Of a DNA stretch of 64,000 bases, positions 29,560-39,046 are shown piece after piece (positions within the stretch are counted from its first letter, which is position 1; each line of letters opens with the position of its first letter). Source of the DNA: Pseudomonas sp. URMO17WK12:I11. Lineage in GTDB: Bacteria > Pseudomonadota > Gammaproteobacteria > Pseudomonadales > Pseudomonadaceae. Position numbers and translations under genes: made by a program. The DNA is taken from positions 124,001 through 188,000 of the forward strand of contig NZ_VEDF01000003.1 of the NCBI RefSeq assembly GCF_007677725.1. Reading direction: 5' to 3'. The notes below the pieces were generated by a model, which was not told where the DNA came from, did not search any database, and saw nothing but the letters and a program-made list of their open reading frames with translations.

Positions 29560-30285
29560 TTGAGCACTGCCGGAAAATCCATCCTGATGGTCGACGACGA
29601 TCGGGAAATTCGTGAACTGCTGCAAACCTACCTGAGCCGCGCCGGCTTCCAGGTGCACGCCGAAGCCGATGGCAAGGGCTTTCGCCGCGCCCTAGAAAAC
29701 ATGCCCTGCGACCTGATGATCCTCGACGTCATGCTGCCCGACGAAGACGGCTTCAGCCTGTGCCGCTGGGTGCGCCAGCATCCACGCCAGTCACGGGTAC
29801 CGATCATCATGCTCACCGCCAGCTCCGATGAAGCCGATCGCGTCATCGGCCTGGAACTGGGCGCCGATGACTACCTGGGCAAACCCTTCAGCCCGCGTGA
29901 ACTGCAGGCGCGCATCAAGGCCCTGCTGCGCCGCAGCGAGTTCGGCCAGGCGGCGCCAGCCAGTGCCGTGCTGGCCTTCGATGACTGGCGACTGGATACC
30001 ATCAGCCACCGGCTGTTCCACCGTGATGGCGAAGAGGTGATTTTGTCCGGTGCCGACTTCGCCCTGCTCAAGCTGTTTCTCGATCACCCGCAGCAGATTC
30101 TCGACCGCGACACCATCGGCAATGCCACCCGTGGCCGCGAGCCGATGCCGCTGGACCGCATCGTCGACATGGCGGTCAGTCGCCTGCGCCAACGGCTGCG
30201 CGACACCGACAAACCGCCGCGGCTGATCCGTACCGTGCGTGGCAGTGGTTACCTGCTGGCAGCCCATGTCTGCTGCGCGGGCTGA
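29560..30285 (+). CDS. gltR: Response regulator GltR-2
   Basis: OmpR-family DNA-binding response regulator of 241 residues, partner of the GtrS kinase in control of glucose transport genes. The receiver domain (1-120) holds the acidic pocket VDDD (11-14) and phosphorylation site Asp56 in MILDVMLP; the winged-helix domain (about 135-235) ends with RTVRGSGYLL. The start is TTG at 29560, giving MSTAGKSILMVDDD; AGAGGG lies 10 bases upstream and no better start exists. The 3' end overlaps gtrS by 20 bases. Confidence 0.92.
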   Translation: MSTAGKSILMVDDDREIRELLQTYLSRAGFQVHAEADGKGFRRALENMPCDLMILDVMLPDEDGFSLCRWVRQHPRQSRVPIIMLTASSDEADRVIGLELGADDYLGKPFSPRELQARIKALLRRSEFGQAAPASAVLAFDDWRLDTISHRLFHRDGEEVILSGADFALLKLFLDHPQQILDRDTIGNATRGREPMPLDRIVDMAVSRLRQRLRDTDKPPRLIRTVRGSGYLLAAHVCCAG

Positions 30286-31720
30286 GCGGCGCTGGCGCTT
30301 GCTGCCACGCTCGCTGCTCGGGCGCATGCTGCTGCTGACCTTGCTCGTGGTGCTGCTGGCCCAGGGGTTGTCGAGCTTCATCTGGGTCGCGCAACTGCGC
30401 GCCAGCCAGGTGCAAGGGCTGCGCGCCAGTGCTGCAAGCCTGGCCCATTCGATGAGCGCCAGCGTCAGCTATTTTCGCTCGCTGCCGGTAGCGTATCGGC
30501 CCATGGTGCTCGACCAGCTGCGCAGCATGGGCGGGACGCGGTTCTTCGTGTCGCTCAACGACAAGCCGCTGGATATGCCGCTGCTCCCGGTCACCCCGCG
30601 CAAGCAGGCGGTGATCGAGGTGTTCCAGCAGGTGCTACGCGAGCGCCTCGGTCCTCAGGTGGAGATTTCCGTCGAGTTCGTCGGCCCCGACGACCTGCGT
30701 ATTTTCAACAGCGGCCTGAAGCTCGATGAGCTGCCACGCTCCTGGGCGCATTATTCGCTGACCCTCGAACCGCTCAACCCGCCTGTGCTGGTGACCCAGA
30801 TCCGCCTGGGCGAGGGCGAGTGGCTGTACATCGCTTCGTTGATGCCAGAGCCCTACACCAGCCTGGAAGCCGAGCGCTTGCCGCGCCAGCAGATCGGCTT
30901 CATCGTGCTCACCACGGCACTGTTGCTGCTGTTCATCGGCTTGCTGGTGCACTGGCAGAGCTGGCCGCTCAAACGCCTGGCGCGGGCTGCGCGCGATCTG
31001 TCGCTGGGTGCCGATGTTGCGCCAGTGCCTGAAGGCGGGGGCAGTGAGGTGGTCGAGGTAGGCCGCGCGTTCAACAGCATGCGCGAGCGCATCAGCCGCT
31101 ACCTGACCGAGCGTGCGCAACTGTTCAGCGCCATTTCCCACGACCTGCGTACGCCGATTACGCGCTTGCGCCTGCGCGTCGAGCTGCTCGACGACGAACG
31201 TCTGCAGGCCAAGTTCAGCCAGGACCTGGACGAGCTGGAGTTGTTGGTCAAGGGCGCGCTGCAATGCGTCAAGGACACCGACATCCACGAAAACATCGAA
31301 CCGGTCGACCTCAACCAGGTGCTGGAGATCCTCGCCGAACCCTATCTGGGCGACGGCCGCATCACCGTCGAAGGGCGTGCGCTGGCGCCGTATCCGGGTA
31401 AGCCCCTGGCGTTACGCCGCTGTATTGGCAACCTGATCGACAATGCCATCAAGTACGGCCAGCGGGCGCGTCTGCGCATCATCGACAGTGCCGAGGGCTT
31501 CGTCCTGCAGGTCGACGACCAGGGGCCTGGGGTGCCGCAACAGCAGATGGAGCAGGTGTTCGAGCCGCATTTTCGCCTGGCCGGGCAGCAGCAGGGCTAC
31601 GGCCTGGGCCTGGGTATCGCACGCAACATCGCCCATAGTCATGGCGGCGAGGTGAGTTTGCTCAACCTGCGCGAGGGCGGCTTGCGGGTCACGCTGCACC
31701 TGCCACGGGGCAGCGACTGA
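30266..31720 (+). CDS. gtrS: Sensor histidine kinase GtrS
   Basis: Membrane sensor kinase of 484 residues paired with GltR-2; in Pseudomonas GtrS is reported to sense 2-ketogluconate and 6-phosphogluconate. It has an N-terminal membrane segment (about 18-40), a periplasmic domain, a second segment (about 210-230), a HAMP linker, the phosphoacceptor His292 in SHDLRTP, and an ATPase domain with GNLIDNAIKYG and DDQGPGVP. ATG at 30266 lies inside the end of gltR, so the pair is translationally linked. It is the last gene of the edd operon. Confidence 0.92.
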   Translation: MSAARAERRWRLLPRSLLGRMLLLTLLVVLLAQGLSSFIWVAQLRASQVQGLRASAASLAHSMSASVSYFRSLPVAYRPMVLDQLRSMGGTRFFVSLNDKPLDMPLLPVTPRKQAVIEVFQQVLRERLGPQVEISVEFVGPDDLRIFNSGLKLDELPRSWAHYSLTLEPLNPPVLVTQIRLGEGEWLYIASLMPEPYTSLEAERLPRQQIGFIVLTTALLLLFIGLLVHWQSWPLKRLARAARDLSLGADVAPVPEGGGSEVVEVGRAFNSMRERISRYLTERAQLFSAISHDLRTPITRLRLRVELLDDERLQAKFSQDLDELELLVKGALQCVKDTDIHENIEPVDLNQVLEILAEPYLGDGRITVEGRALAPYPGKPLALRRCIGNLIDNAIKYGQRARLRIIDSAEGFVLQVDDQGPGVPQQQMEQVFEPHFRLAGQQQGYGLGLGIARNIAHSHGGEVSLLNLREGGLRVTLHLPRGSD

Positions 31721-31744
31721 GTATGTCACCGGTCGGTGACATAC
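31721..31744. promoter_or_regulatory. Perfect 24-base palindrome, probable operator
   Basis: GTATGTCACCG and CGGTGACATAC (31721-31731, 31734-31744) flank a 2-base centre. A related half-site, CGTGACATC, recurs at 31756-31764. The palindrome begins right after the gtrS stop and lies about 75 bases before the isomerase start. No T-run follows, so it is not a terminator. The cognate regulator is unknown. Confidence 0.6.
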
Positions 31745-31819
31745 CCGCTCGGGTTCGTGACATCCCGGCCAGGACGGCTGGTTAGACTCTGCACACCACT
31801 AGCAAGGAACGCGCTGGGC

Positions 31820-33070
31820 ATGAAGCACGATCATCATCCGTTTGCCAGCGAGCTGGACGCGCCGGTTCATGCAACCTGGCTCGCCAATGAAGGCCTGCGT
31901 CTGCTGGCATTCGCCAAGGCCGCCAAGCTCCCCGAGGGCTTCGGCGATCTCGATGCGGTCGGCTGCCTGGCGCCCGAGGCCGTGGCCCAGACGCTGACCA
32001 CCGCGCGCATGACCCATTGTTTCGCCCTTGCGCACCTCCAGGGCATCCCTGGTTGCCTGGCCCTCGCCGAGCATGGCGTCGCGGCCTTGCGCGGCGCGTT
32101 GCACGATTCGACCCATGGCGGCTGGTACGCCTGCGCCAAGCAGACTGCCGAGGGCGTCAAGACGGCCTACCTGCACGCCTTCGTCGCGCTGGCAGCGAGT
32201 TCGGCGACATTGGCCGGGGTCGCCGCGGCGCCGGCGCTGCTGGCAGACGCTGTGCAGGTGCTCGAGCAGCGGTTCTGGTGCGAGCAGGAGGGGGCGCTGC
32301 TGGAAAGCTTCTCGCGCACCTGGGGGCAGCCTGAGGGCTATCGCGGCGCCAACAGCAACATGCATGCAACCGAAGCCTTCCTCGCGCTGGCCGACGCCAC
32401 CGGCGACACATCGTGGCTGCAGCGGGCCTTGCGCATTGCCGAACGCATCATCGGCAGCCATGCCGCTGCCCATGGTTATCGGGTCGTCGAGCATTTCGAC
32501 GCGGCCTGGCAACCGGTGCCGCACTACAATGCCGAGCGACCCGCCGACCTGTTCCGTCCCTACGGCACCACACCTGGGCATGCCCTGGAATGGGCACGCT
32601 TGTTACTGCACCTGGAGGCCAGCCTGCAGTTGGCCGGGCTTGCGCCACCCGAGTGGTTGCTGGCTGGCGCCCGCAGCCTGTTTGCCAGCGCCTGTGAGCT
32701 GGCGTGGGCGGTCGACGGTGAGCCAGGTTTCGTCTACACCCTGGACTGGGATAACCGCCCGGTCGTCCGCCAGCGCCTGCACTGGGTGCATGCCGAGGCC
32801 TGCGCGGCAGCGGCTGCGCTGCTGCGCAGAACCGGCGATGCCCAGTACCAGCAGTGGTACCAGCGCGTGTGGCGCTTCATCGACCGCTGCTTCATCGACC
32901 GCGCTGCCGGTAGCTGGCACCACGAACTCGATGAGCACAACCGTCCGGCCGGCACGTTGTGGCCCGGCAAGCCGGACCTTTATCACGCCTACCAAGCGGT
33001 CCTTCTGCCGCAACTGCCGCTGGCCCCAGGCCTTGCCCGCTCACTCTCGGCTTATGTAACCAAACGATGA
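31820..33070 (+). CDS. AGE-family sugar isomerase/epimerase (mannose isomerase-like)
   Basis: A 416-residue protein of the N-acylglucosamine 2-epimerase superfamily, an (alpha/alpha)6 barrel. Histidines expected to catalyse ring opening and proton transfer lie in [23 protein letters not shown] and [12 protein letters not shown]. This arrangement is closest, by recall, to the mannose isomerase/YihS group that interconverts mannose and fructose (or glucose). The start at 31820 has AAGGA 11 bases upstream. It lies between gtrS and the glucose ABC transporter and may feed other hexoses into the pathway. The exact substrate cannot be read from sequence. Confidence 0.8.
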   Translation: MKHDHHPFASELDAPVHATWLANEGLRLLAFAKAAKLPEGFGDLDAVGCLAPEAVAQTLTTARMTHCFALAHLQGIPGCLALAEHGVAALRGALHDSTHGGWYACAKQTAEGVKTAYLHAFVALAASSATLAGVAAAPALLADAVQVLEQRFWCEQEGALLESFSRTWGQPEGYRGANSNMHATEAFLALADATGDTSWLQRALRIAERIIGSHAAAHGYRVVEHFDAAWQPVPHYNAERPADLFRPYGTTPGHALEWARLLLHLEASLQLAGLAPPEWLLAGARSLFASACELAWAVDGEPGFVYTLDWDNRPVVRQRLHWVHAEACAAAAALLRRTGDAQYQQWYQRVWRFIDRCFIDRAAGSWHHELDEHNRPAGTLWPGKPDLYHAYQAVLLPQLPLAPGLARSLSAYVTKR

Positions 33071-33081
33071 CATTCATGCAT

Positions 33082-33103
33082 CGCTTCGTTACCTGGCGAA
33101 GCG
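33082..33103. promoter_or_regulatory. Inverted repeat upstream of gtsA
   Basis: CGCTTCG (33082-33088) and CGAAGCG (33097-33103) are separated by 8 bases and lie about 72 bases before gtsA. TACACT at 33115-33120 could be a -10 box. It may be an operator for the Gts/OprB genes or a weak hairpin. Confidence 0.35.
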
Positions 33104-33174
33104 TGCCTGCTGATTACACTCCATGCCATGCAAGCGATCGACTTGCCCGGCATAACAACAAGAAAGGTATTTCG

Positions 33175-34461
33175 ATGAATCCGACACTGCGTCTCGCCGC
33201 TGCCATTTCCCTCGCTTCGCTCATGCCACTGAGCGCGTCTGCCGCCGATGCCAAAGGCACGGTCGAGGTCGTGCACTGGTGGACCTCCGGCGGTGAAAAA
33301 GCCGCTGTCGATGTGCTCAAGGCCCAGGTCGAGAAAGATGGCTTCACCTGGAAGGACGGCGCGGTTGCCGGCGGTGGCGGCGCCACGGCCATGACCGTGC
33401 TCAAGAGCCGCGCGGTCGCCGGCAACCCGCCTGGCGTCGCTCAGATCAAGGGGCCGGACATCCAGGACTGGGCTGCCACCGGCTTGCTCGATGCCGATGT
33501 GCTCAAGGATGTCGCCAAGCAGGAAAAATGGGATGCGCTGCTCGACAAGAAGGTTGCCGATACCGTGAAGTACGACGGTGACTACGTGGCCGTTCCCGTC
33601 AACATTCACCGCATCAACTGGCTGTGGATCAACCCTGAGGTGTTCAAGAAGGCCGGCATCGACAAGGCGCCGAGCAACCTCGACGAGTTCTACGCCGCCG
33701 CCGAGAAACTCAAGGCCGCAGGTTTCATCCCCTTGGCCCACGGCGGCCAGCCCTGGCAGGACAGCACCGTGTTCGAAAGCGTAGTGCTGTCGGTGATGGG
33801 CCCGGAGGGGTACAAGAAAGCCCTGGTCGATCTCGATGAAAAAGCCCTGACCGGGCCCGAGATGGTCAAGTCGTTGACCGAACTCAAAAAAGTTGCCACC
33901 TACATGGACCCGGACGGCAAGGGCCAGGACTGGAACCTGGAAGCGGCCAAGGTCATCAACGGCAAGGCCGGCATGCAGATCATGGGTGACTGGGCCAAGA
34001 GCGAATGGACGCTGGCCAAGAAAACCGCCGGCAAGGACTACCAGTGCGTGGCCTTCCCCGGCACCGAAAAGGCGTTTCTCTACAACATCGACTCGCTGGT
34101 GGTGTTCAAGCAGAACGACGCCGGTACGGCGGCTGGCCAGCAGGACATTGCACGCAAGGTCCTCGGTGAAGACTTCCAGAAAGTCTTCAGCATCAACAAG
34201 GGCTCGATCCCGGTGCGCAACGACATGCTCGCCGACATGGGCAAGTACGGTTTCGACGCCTGCGCCCAAACTTCGGCCAAGGACTTCCTGGCCGATGCGC
34301 GCAGTGGCGGTCTGCAGCCGAGCATGGCGCACAACATGGCCACCACGCTTGCGGTGCAGGGCGCCTTCTTCGATGTGGTGACCAACTACATCAACGACCC
34401 CAAGGCCGACCCGGCCGATGCGGCGAAGAAACTGGCCTCGGCGATCAAGGCTGCCCAGTAG
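33175..34461 (+). CDS. gtsA: Glucose ABC transporter periplasmic binding protein
   Basis: Periplasmic glucose/mannose-binding lipid-free receptor for the Gts ABC transporter. The 428-residue protein has a signal peptide (cleavage expected after SASA, residue 23) and the extracellular solute-binding family 1 fold. [15 protein letters not shown] opens the mature part, followed by [16 protein letters not shown] and [17 protein letters not shown] at 33175 has AGAAAGG upstream. It is followed by 179 bases with hairpins before gtsB, an arrangement that often leaves binding protein in excess over permease. Confidence 0.95.
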   Translation: MNPTLRLAAAISLASLMPLSASAADAKGTVEVVHWWTSGGEKAAVDVLKAQVEKDGFTWKDGAVAGGGGATAMTVLKSRAVAGNPPGVAQIKGPDIQDWAATGLLDADVLKDVAKQEKWDALLDKKVADTVKYDGDYVAVPVNIHRINWLWINPEVFKKAGIDKAPSNLDEFYAAAEKLKAAGFIPLAHGGQPWQDSTVFESVVLSVMGPEGYKKALVDLDEKALTGPEMVKSLTELKKVATYMDPDGKGQDWNLEAAKVINGKAGMQIMGDWAKSEWTLAKKTAGKDYQCVAFPGTEKAFLYNIDSLVVFKQNDAGTAAGQQDIARKVLGEDFQKVFSINKGSIPVRNDMLADMGKYGFDACAQTSAKDFLADARSGGLQPSMAHNMATTLAVQGAFFDVVTNYINDPKADPADAAKKLASAIKAAQ

Positions 34462-34499
34462 GCGGCAGTTCAGACGCTTGCGCGGCCTTCGTCGCGCCA

Positions 34500-34516
34500 G
34501 GACCGCCGAGCGGTCC
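34500..34516 (+). repeat. Hairpin after gtsA
   Basis: GGACCGC and GCGGTCC form a perfect 7-bp stem around a 3-base loop, 38 bases after the gtsA stop. It could protect the gtsA message from 3' decay. Confidence 0.45.
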
Positions 34517-34566
34517 CGGAACCCGGCAGCGCAGGCCCTTCGGAACAGTTCTGCCATTCGGCGTTG

Positions 34567-34587
34567 GGGCTGCTAGGCAGCCCTTTT
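34567..34587 (+). terminator. Terminator-like hairpin between gtsA and gtsB
   Basis: GGGCTGC and GCAGCCC form a 7-bp stem with a TAG loop, followed by TTTT. A partial terminator here would lower gtsBCD and oprB expression relative to gtsA. Confidence 0.5.
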
Positions 34588-34613
34588 CGCGACCCAAGGC
34601 CGCTGCCACGAAC
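34578..34613 (+). repeat. Single REP-like element
   Basis: The core TTTTCGCGACCCAAGGCCGC closely matches the REP unit at 12603-12635 of this window. Its 3' end is the start of a further inverted repeat (CGCTGCCAC 34601-34609 with GTGGCAGCG 34617-34625). Confidence 0.55.
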
Positions 34614-34640
34614 CCTGTGGCAGCGCTTTAAAGGTGACCC

Positions 34641-35549
34641 ATGACTACAGCGACCGCCCAATTGCGGGCCACTCCCCTGGACGCGCTACAGCGCTGGCTA
34701 CCGAAACTGGTGCTGGCGCCGAGCATGTTCATCGTTCTGGTGGGGTTCTACGGCTACATTCTCTGGACCTTTGTCCTGTCCTTCACCACCTCCACCTTCC
34801 TGCCCACCTACAAATGGGCGGGGCTGGCGCAGTACACGCGGTTGTTCGACAACGATCGCTGGTGGGTGGCGAGCAAGAACCTGCTGGTGTTCGGCGGATT
34901 GTTCATTGCCGTGAGCCTGGCGATCGGCGTGCTGCTGGCCGTGCTGCTGGACCAGCGCATTCGTCGCGAAGGCTTCATCCGCACCATTTACCTGTACCCC
35001 ATGGCGCTGTCGATGATCGTCACCGGTACGGCGTGGAAATGGCTGCTCAACCCTGGCATGGGCCTGGACAAGCTGCTGCGCGACTGGGGCTGGGAGGGCT
35101 TTCGCTTCGACTGGCTGATCGACCCGGACCGGGTGGTGTACTGCCTGGTGATCGCTGCCGTGTGGCAGGCCTCGGGGTTCATCATGGCGATGTTCCTGGC
35201 CGGCCTGCGTGGGGTCGATCAGTCGATCATCCGCGCAGCGCAGATCGATGGCGCCAGCCTGCCACGCATTTACTGGACTGTGGTGCTGCCCAGCCTGCGC
35301 CCGGTGTTTTTCAGCTCGCTGATGATCCTTTCGCACATCGCGATCAAGAGCTTCGACCTGGTGGCGGCGATGACCGCCGGTGGTCCGGGGTACTCATCGG
35401 ACCTGCCAGCGATGTTCATGTACTCGTTCACCTTCAGTCGCGGCCAGATGGGCATGGGCTCGGCCAGCGCGATCCTCATGCTCGGAGCGATCCTGGCGAT
35501 CCTCGTGCCGTACCTGTATTCGGAACTGCGGAGCAAGCGCCATGCATGA
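34641..35549 (+). CDS. gtsB: Glucose ABC transporter permease
   Basis: First of two membrane permeases of the Gts glucose importer, 302 residues with about six helices. It belongs to the binding-protein-dependent transport permease family; the cytoplasmic EAA loop, which contacts the ATPase, is seen as DQSIIRAAQIDGASLPRIYW (about residues 194-213). ATG at 34641 follows AAGGTG. Its end overlaps gtsC by 8 bases. Confidence 0.95.
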   Translation: MTTATAQLRATPLDALQRWLPKLVLAPSMFIVLVGFYGYILWTFVLSFTTSTFLPTYKWAGLAQYTRLFDNDRWWVASKNLLVFGGLFIAVSLAIGVLLAVLLDQRIRREGFIRTIYLYPMALSMIVTGTAWKWLLNPGMGLDKLLRDWGWEGFRFDWLIDPDRVVYCLVIAAVWQASGFIMAMFLAGLRGVDQSIIRAAQIDGASLPRIYWTVVLPSLRPVFFSSLMILSHIAIKSFDLVAAMTAGGPGYSSDLPAMFMYSFTFSRGQMGMGSASAILMLGAILAILVPYLYSELRSKRHA

Positions 35550-36387
35550 TCCAGCCGTCAAACCGGCGCTGAGCCTGAGCCGCGTCGTCATCTACGCCGT
35601 CTTGCTGGTCGCGGTGCTGCTGTACCTGGTGCCGCTGGTGGTGATGCTGCTCACCAGCTTCAAGACCCCCGAAGACATCAGCGCCGGCAACCTGCTCAGC
35701 TGGCCTGCGGTGATCACCGGCATTGGCTGGATCAAGGCCTGGGACACGGTCAGTGGTTACTTCTGGAACTCGATCATGATCACCGTGCCGGCGGTGCTGA
35801 TCTCTACCGCGATCGGCGCGCTGAACGGTTATGTGCTGTCGATGTGGCGCTTCCGTGGCTCGCAGCTGTTCTTCGGCTTGCTGCTGTTCGGTTGCTTCCT
35901 GCCGTTCCAGACGGTGCTGCTGCCTGCTTCGTTCACCCTCGGCAAACTGGGCCTGGCCAGCACCACCACCGGTCTGGTGCTGGTCCACGTGGTGTACGGA
36001 CTGGCGTTCACCACGCTGTTCTTCCGCAACTTCTATGTCGGCATCCCCGACGCGCTGGTCAAGGCGGCGCGTCTGGATGGCGCAGGGTTCTTCACCATTT
36101 TCCGGCGCATCATCCTGCCGATGTCGACGCCGATCATCATGGTCTGCCTGATCTGGCAGTTCACCCAGATCTGGAACGACTTCCTGTTCGGGGTGGTCTT
36201 TTCCAGCGGCGATTCCCAGCCGATCACCGTGGCGCTCAACAACCTGGTCAACACCAGCACGGGGGCCAAGGAATACAACGTCGACATGGCAGCGGCGATG
36301 ATCGCCGGCCTGCCCACCCTGCTGGTGTACGTCGTGGCAGGCAAGTATTTCGTCCGCGGGCTCACGGCCGGCGCAGTCAAGGGGTAA
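35542..36387 (+). CDS. gtsC: Glucose ABC transporter permease
   Basis: Second permease of the Gts importer, 281 residues, MalG-type. It begins with a short cytoplasmic tail and VVIYAVLLVAVLLYLVPL as its first helix; the EAA loop is PDALVKAARLDGAGFFTIFR near residues 170-190. ATG at 35542 lies in the end of gtsB, implying coupled translation. It is followed 3 bases later by the ATPase gene. Confidence 0.95.
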   Translation: MHDPAVKPALSLSRVVIYAVLLVAVLLYLVPLVVMLLTSFKTPEDISAGNLLSWPAVITGIGWIKAWDTVSGYFWNSIMITVPAVLISTAIGALNGYVLSMWRFRGSQLFFGLLLFGCFLPFQTVLLPASFTLGKLGLASTTTGLVLVHVVYGLAFTTLFFRNFYVGIPDALVKAARLDGAGFFTIFRRIILPMSTPIIMVCLIWQFTQIWNDFLFGVVFSSGDSQPITVALNNLVNTSTGAKEYNVDMAAAMIAGLPTLLVYVVAGKYFVRGLTAGAVKG

Positions 36388-36390
36388 GTC

Positions 36391-37545
36391 ATGGCAACGC
36401 TTGAACTTCGCAATGTAAACAAGACCTACGGCAGTGGCCTGCCCGACACCCTCAAGGACATCCAGCTGGCGATCAAGGACGGTGAATTCCTGATCCTGGT
36501 GGGCCCGTCCGGGTGCGGCAAGTCGACGTTGATGAACTGCATCGCCGGCCTTGAAACCATCAGTGGCGGCGCCATCCTGATCGACGACCAGGATGTCAGT
36601 GGCATGAGCCCGAAGGATCGCGACATCGCCATGGTGTTCCAGTCCTACGCGCTGTACCCGACCATGACCGTGCGCGGCAACATCGAGTTCGGCTTGAAGA
36701 TCCGCAAGATGGACCAGGCAGCCATCGACGCGGAAGTCGCCCGTGTGGCCAAGCTGCTGCAGATCGAGCACTTGCTCGAGCGCAAGCCGTCGCAGCTCTC
36801 GGGCGGTCAGCAGCAGCGCGTGGCGATGGGCCGGGCGCTGGCGCGGCGGCCGAAGATCTACCTGTTCGACGAACCGCTGTCGAACCTCGACGCCAAGCTG
36901 CGCGTTGAGATGCGCACTGAAATGAAACTGATGCACCAACGCCTGAAAACCACCACGGTCTACGTCACCCACGACCAGATCGAAGCCATGACCCTGGGCG
37001 ACAAGGTGGCGGTGATGAAGGACGGCATCATCCAGCAGTTCGGCACCCCGCAGCAGATCTACAACGACCCGGCCAACCAGTTCGTCGCCAGCTTCATCGG
37101 CTCACCGCCCATGAATTTCATACCCGTGCGCCTGGCGCAGCAGGACGGGCGGATGATGGCGCCGCTCGACAGCGGCCAGGCACGCTGCGAATTGCCGTTG
37201 GGGCCAGCCGATGCGGCGCTGCAGGGCCGCCAGGTGATCCTCGGCATTCGCCCCGAGCAGATCAGCCTTGGGGGCGGCGAGGGCAATGGCCTGCCGGCGA
37301 TCCGCGCAGAGGTGCAGGTGACCGAGCCGACCGGGCCAGACTTGCTGGTATTCGTCACCCTCAACCAGACCAAGGTCTGCTGCCGTTTGGCACCCGATAC
37401 CCACTGCCGGGTCGGCGACAGCCTCACGCTGCAGCTTGACCCGGCCCGGGTGCTGCTGTTCGACGCCGACAGCGGCGAGCGCTTGCACCTGGCCAGCAAC
37501 ACCACCGCAGTGAAGGACAACGTGGCTCATTTCGTGGGCCGCTGA
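36391..37545 (+). CDS. gtsD: Sugar ABC transporter ATP-binding protein
   Basis: ATPase of the glucose importer, 384 residues, of the MalK/UgpC group. The nucleotide-binding domain has Walker A GPSGCGKST (about residues 37-45), the Q-loop in VFQSYALYP, signature LSGGQQQR (about 135) and Walker B IYLFDEP. A C-terminal OB-fold/TOBE regulatory region (about 240-370) follows. It is the fourth gene of gtsABCD and is often annotated as ugpC or malK by similarity; context points to glucose. Confidence 0.93.
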   Translation: MATLELRNVNKTYGSGLPDTLKDIQLAIKDGEFLILVGPSGCGKSTLMNCIAGLETISGGAILIDDQDVSGMSPKDRDIAMVFQSYALYPTMTVRGNIEFGLKIRKMDQAAIDAEVARVAKLLQIEHLLERKPSQLSGGQQQRVAMGRALARRPKIYLFDEPLSNLDAKLRVEMRTEMKLMHQRLKTTTVYVTHDQIEAMTLGDKVAVMKDGIIQQFGTPQQIYNDPANQFVASFIGSPPMNFIPVRLAQQDGRMMAPLDSGQARCELPLGPADAALQGRQVILGIRPEQISLGGGEGNGLPAIRAEVQVTEPTGPDLLVFVTLNQTKVCCRLAPDTHCRVGDSLTLQLDPARVLLFDADSGERLHLASNTTAVKDNVAHFVGR

Positions 37546-37585
37546 CTCGTCTACACCATCAATAAGAAAAAGAGGACGCAAAGGG

Positions 37586-38929
37586 ATGGAACAGCGCAAT
37601 CGCATCAAAACACTGGGCTCGCTGGCTCTGCTTGCCGTGGTTGGCAGCAGCGGCGCCCAGGCTGCCGAAGCATTTTCCAGCGAATCGAAATGGATGAGTG
37701 GGGATTGGGGCGGAGCTCGCACCGAGTTGCTGGACAAGGGCTACGACTTCACCCTCGACTACGTCGGTGAGGTGGCCGGTAACCTCAATGGCGGCTACAA
37801 CGACGACAAGACAGCCCGCTACAGCGACCAGTTCGCCCTTGGCGCACACCTGGACTTGCAGAAGATCTTCGGTTGGCACGACGCCGAGTTCAAGTTGGGG
37901 ATCACCGAGCGCAGTGGTCGCAACCTGTCCAACGACCGCATCAGCGACCCGCGCGCCGGGCAGTTCAGCTCGGTACAGGAAGTCTGGGGGCGCGGCCAGA
38001 CGTGGCGCCTGACCCAGCTGTGGGTCAAGCAGAAGTACTTCGATGGCGCCCTGGACGTGAAATTCGGCCGCTTCGGCGAGGGCGAGGACTTCAACAGTTT
38101 CCCCTGCGACTTCCAGAACCTGGCGTTCTGTGGCTCGCAGGTGGGCAACTGGGTGGGCGGCATCTGGTACAACTGGCCGGTCAGCCAGTGGGCGCTGCGG
38201 GTCAAGTACAACATCACTCCGGAATTCTTCGTCCAGGTGGGCGCGTTCGAGCAAAACCCCTCGAACCTGGAAACCGGCAATGGCTTCAAGCTCAGCGGCA
38301 GCGGCACCAAGGGTGCCATCTTGCCAGTGGAGGCGGTCTGGTCGCCGAAGGTCAATGGCTTGCCGGGCGAATATCGACTCGGTTACTACTACAGCACCGC
38401 TGACGCCGAGGATGTCTACAAGGATGTCAACGGCAACCCGCAGGGCATCAGCGGCGCTGGCTTCAAGTCGCATTCGAGCAAGCATGGCTGGTGGGTCGTG
38501 GCGCAGCAGCAGATCACCGCGCAGGGCGGCGACGTCAACCGTGGTCTGAGCCTGTTCGCCAACTTCACCGTGCATGACAAGGCGACCAACGTGGTCGACA
38601 ACTACCAGCAGGTGGGCCTGGTGTACAAAGGCGCCTTCGATGCACGGCCCAAGGACGACATCGGCTTCGGCATCGCCCGCATCCACGTCAACGACGACGT
38701 CAAGAAACGCGCCCAGCAGCTCAATGCGCAGAACGGCATCGACGATTACGACAATCCAGGCTTCCTGCCGTTGCAGCGTACCGAGTACAACGCCGAGCTC
38801 TACTACGGCTTCCACGTCACCAATTGGCTGACCGTGCGGCCTAACCTGCAGTACATCAAGAGCCCAGGCGGGGTGGATGAGGTCGACAATGCACTGGTGG
38901 CAGGGTTGAAGATTCAGTCGTCATTCTAA
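37586..38929 (+). CDS. oprB: Carbohydrate-selective porin OprB
   Basis: Outer-membrane porin that admits glucose and related sugars to the periplasm. The 447-residue protein has a signal peptide (LGSLALLAVVGSSGAQA, cleavage about residue 27), the OprB start MSGDWGGARTELLDKGYDF and a closing strand AGLKIQSSF with a terminal phenylalanine typical of outer-membrane assembly. It follows gtsD by 40 bases with AAGAGG upstream and no terminator between, so it is probably in the gts operon. Confidence 0.95.
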   Translation: MEQRNRIKTLGSLALLAVVGSSGAQAAEAFSSESKWMSGDWGGARTELLDKGYDFTLDYVGEVAGNLNGGYNDDKTARYSDQFALGAHLDLQKIFGWHDAEFKLGITERSGRNLSNDRISDPRAGQFSSVQEVWGRGQTWRLTQLWVKQKYFDGALDVKFGRFGEGEDFNSFPCDFQNLAFCGSQVGNWVGGIWYNWPVSQWALRVKYNITPEFFVQVGAFEQNPSNLETGNGFKLSGSGTKGAILPVEAVWSPKVNGLPGEYRLGYYYSTADAEDVYKDVNGNPQGISGAGFKSHSSKHGWWVVAQQQITAQGGDVNRGLSLFANFTVHDKATNVVDNYQQVGLVYKGAFDARPKDDIGFGIARIHVNDDVKKRAQQLNAQNGIDDYDNPGFLPLQRTEYNAELYYGFHVTNWLTVRPNLQYIKSPGGVDEVDNALVAGLKIQSSF

Positions 38930-39046
38930 GCTTAGTTGTTGTAAATTTACGCCAATCCACACTCGGCTCCCGGCACCCACTGGCTTGCAGTGGTTGTCGG
39001 GAACGGGCCGAGACAGCGCTATCTCAAACAACAAGAGCTTGGAACC

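Noticed and set aside
33052..34557. 501-codon minus-strand ORF opposite gtsA
   Set aside because: Antisense shadow with no domain; gtsA is clear on the plus strand.
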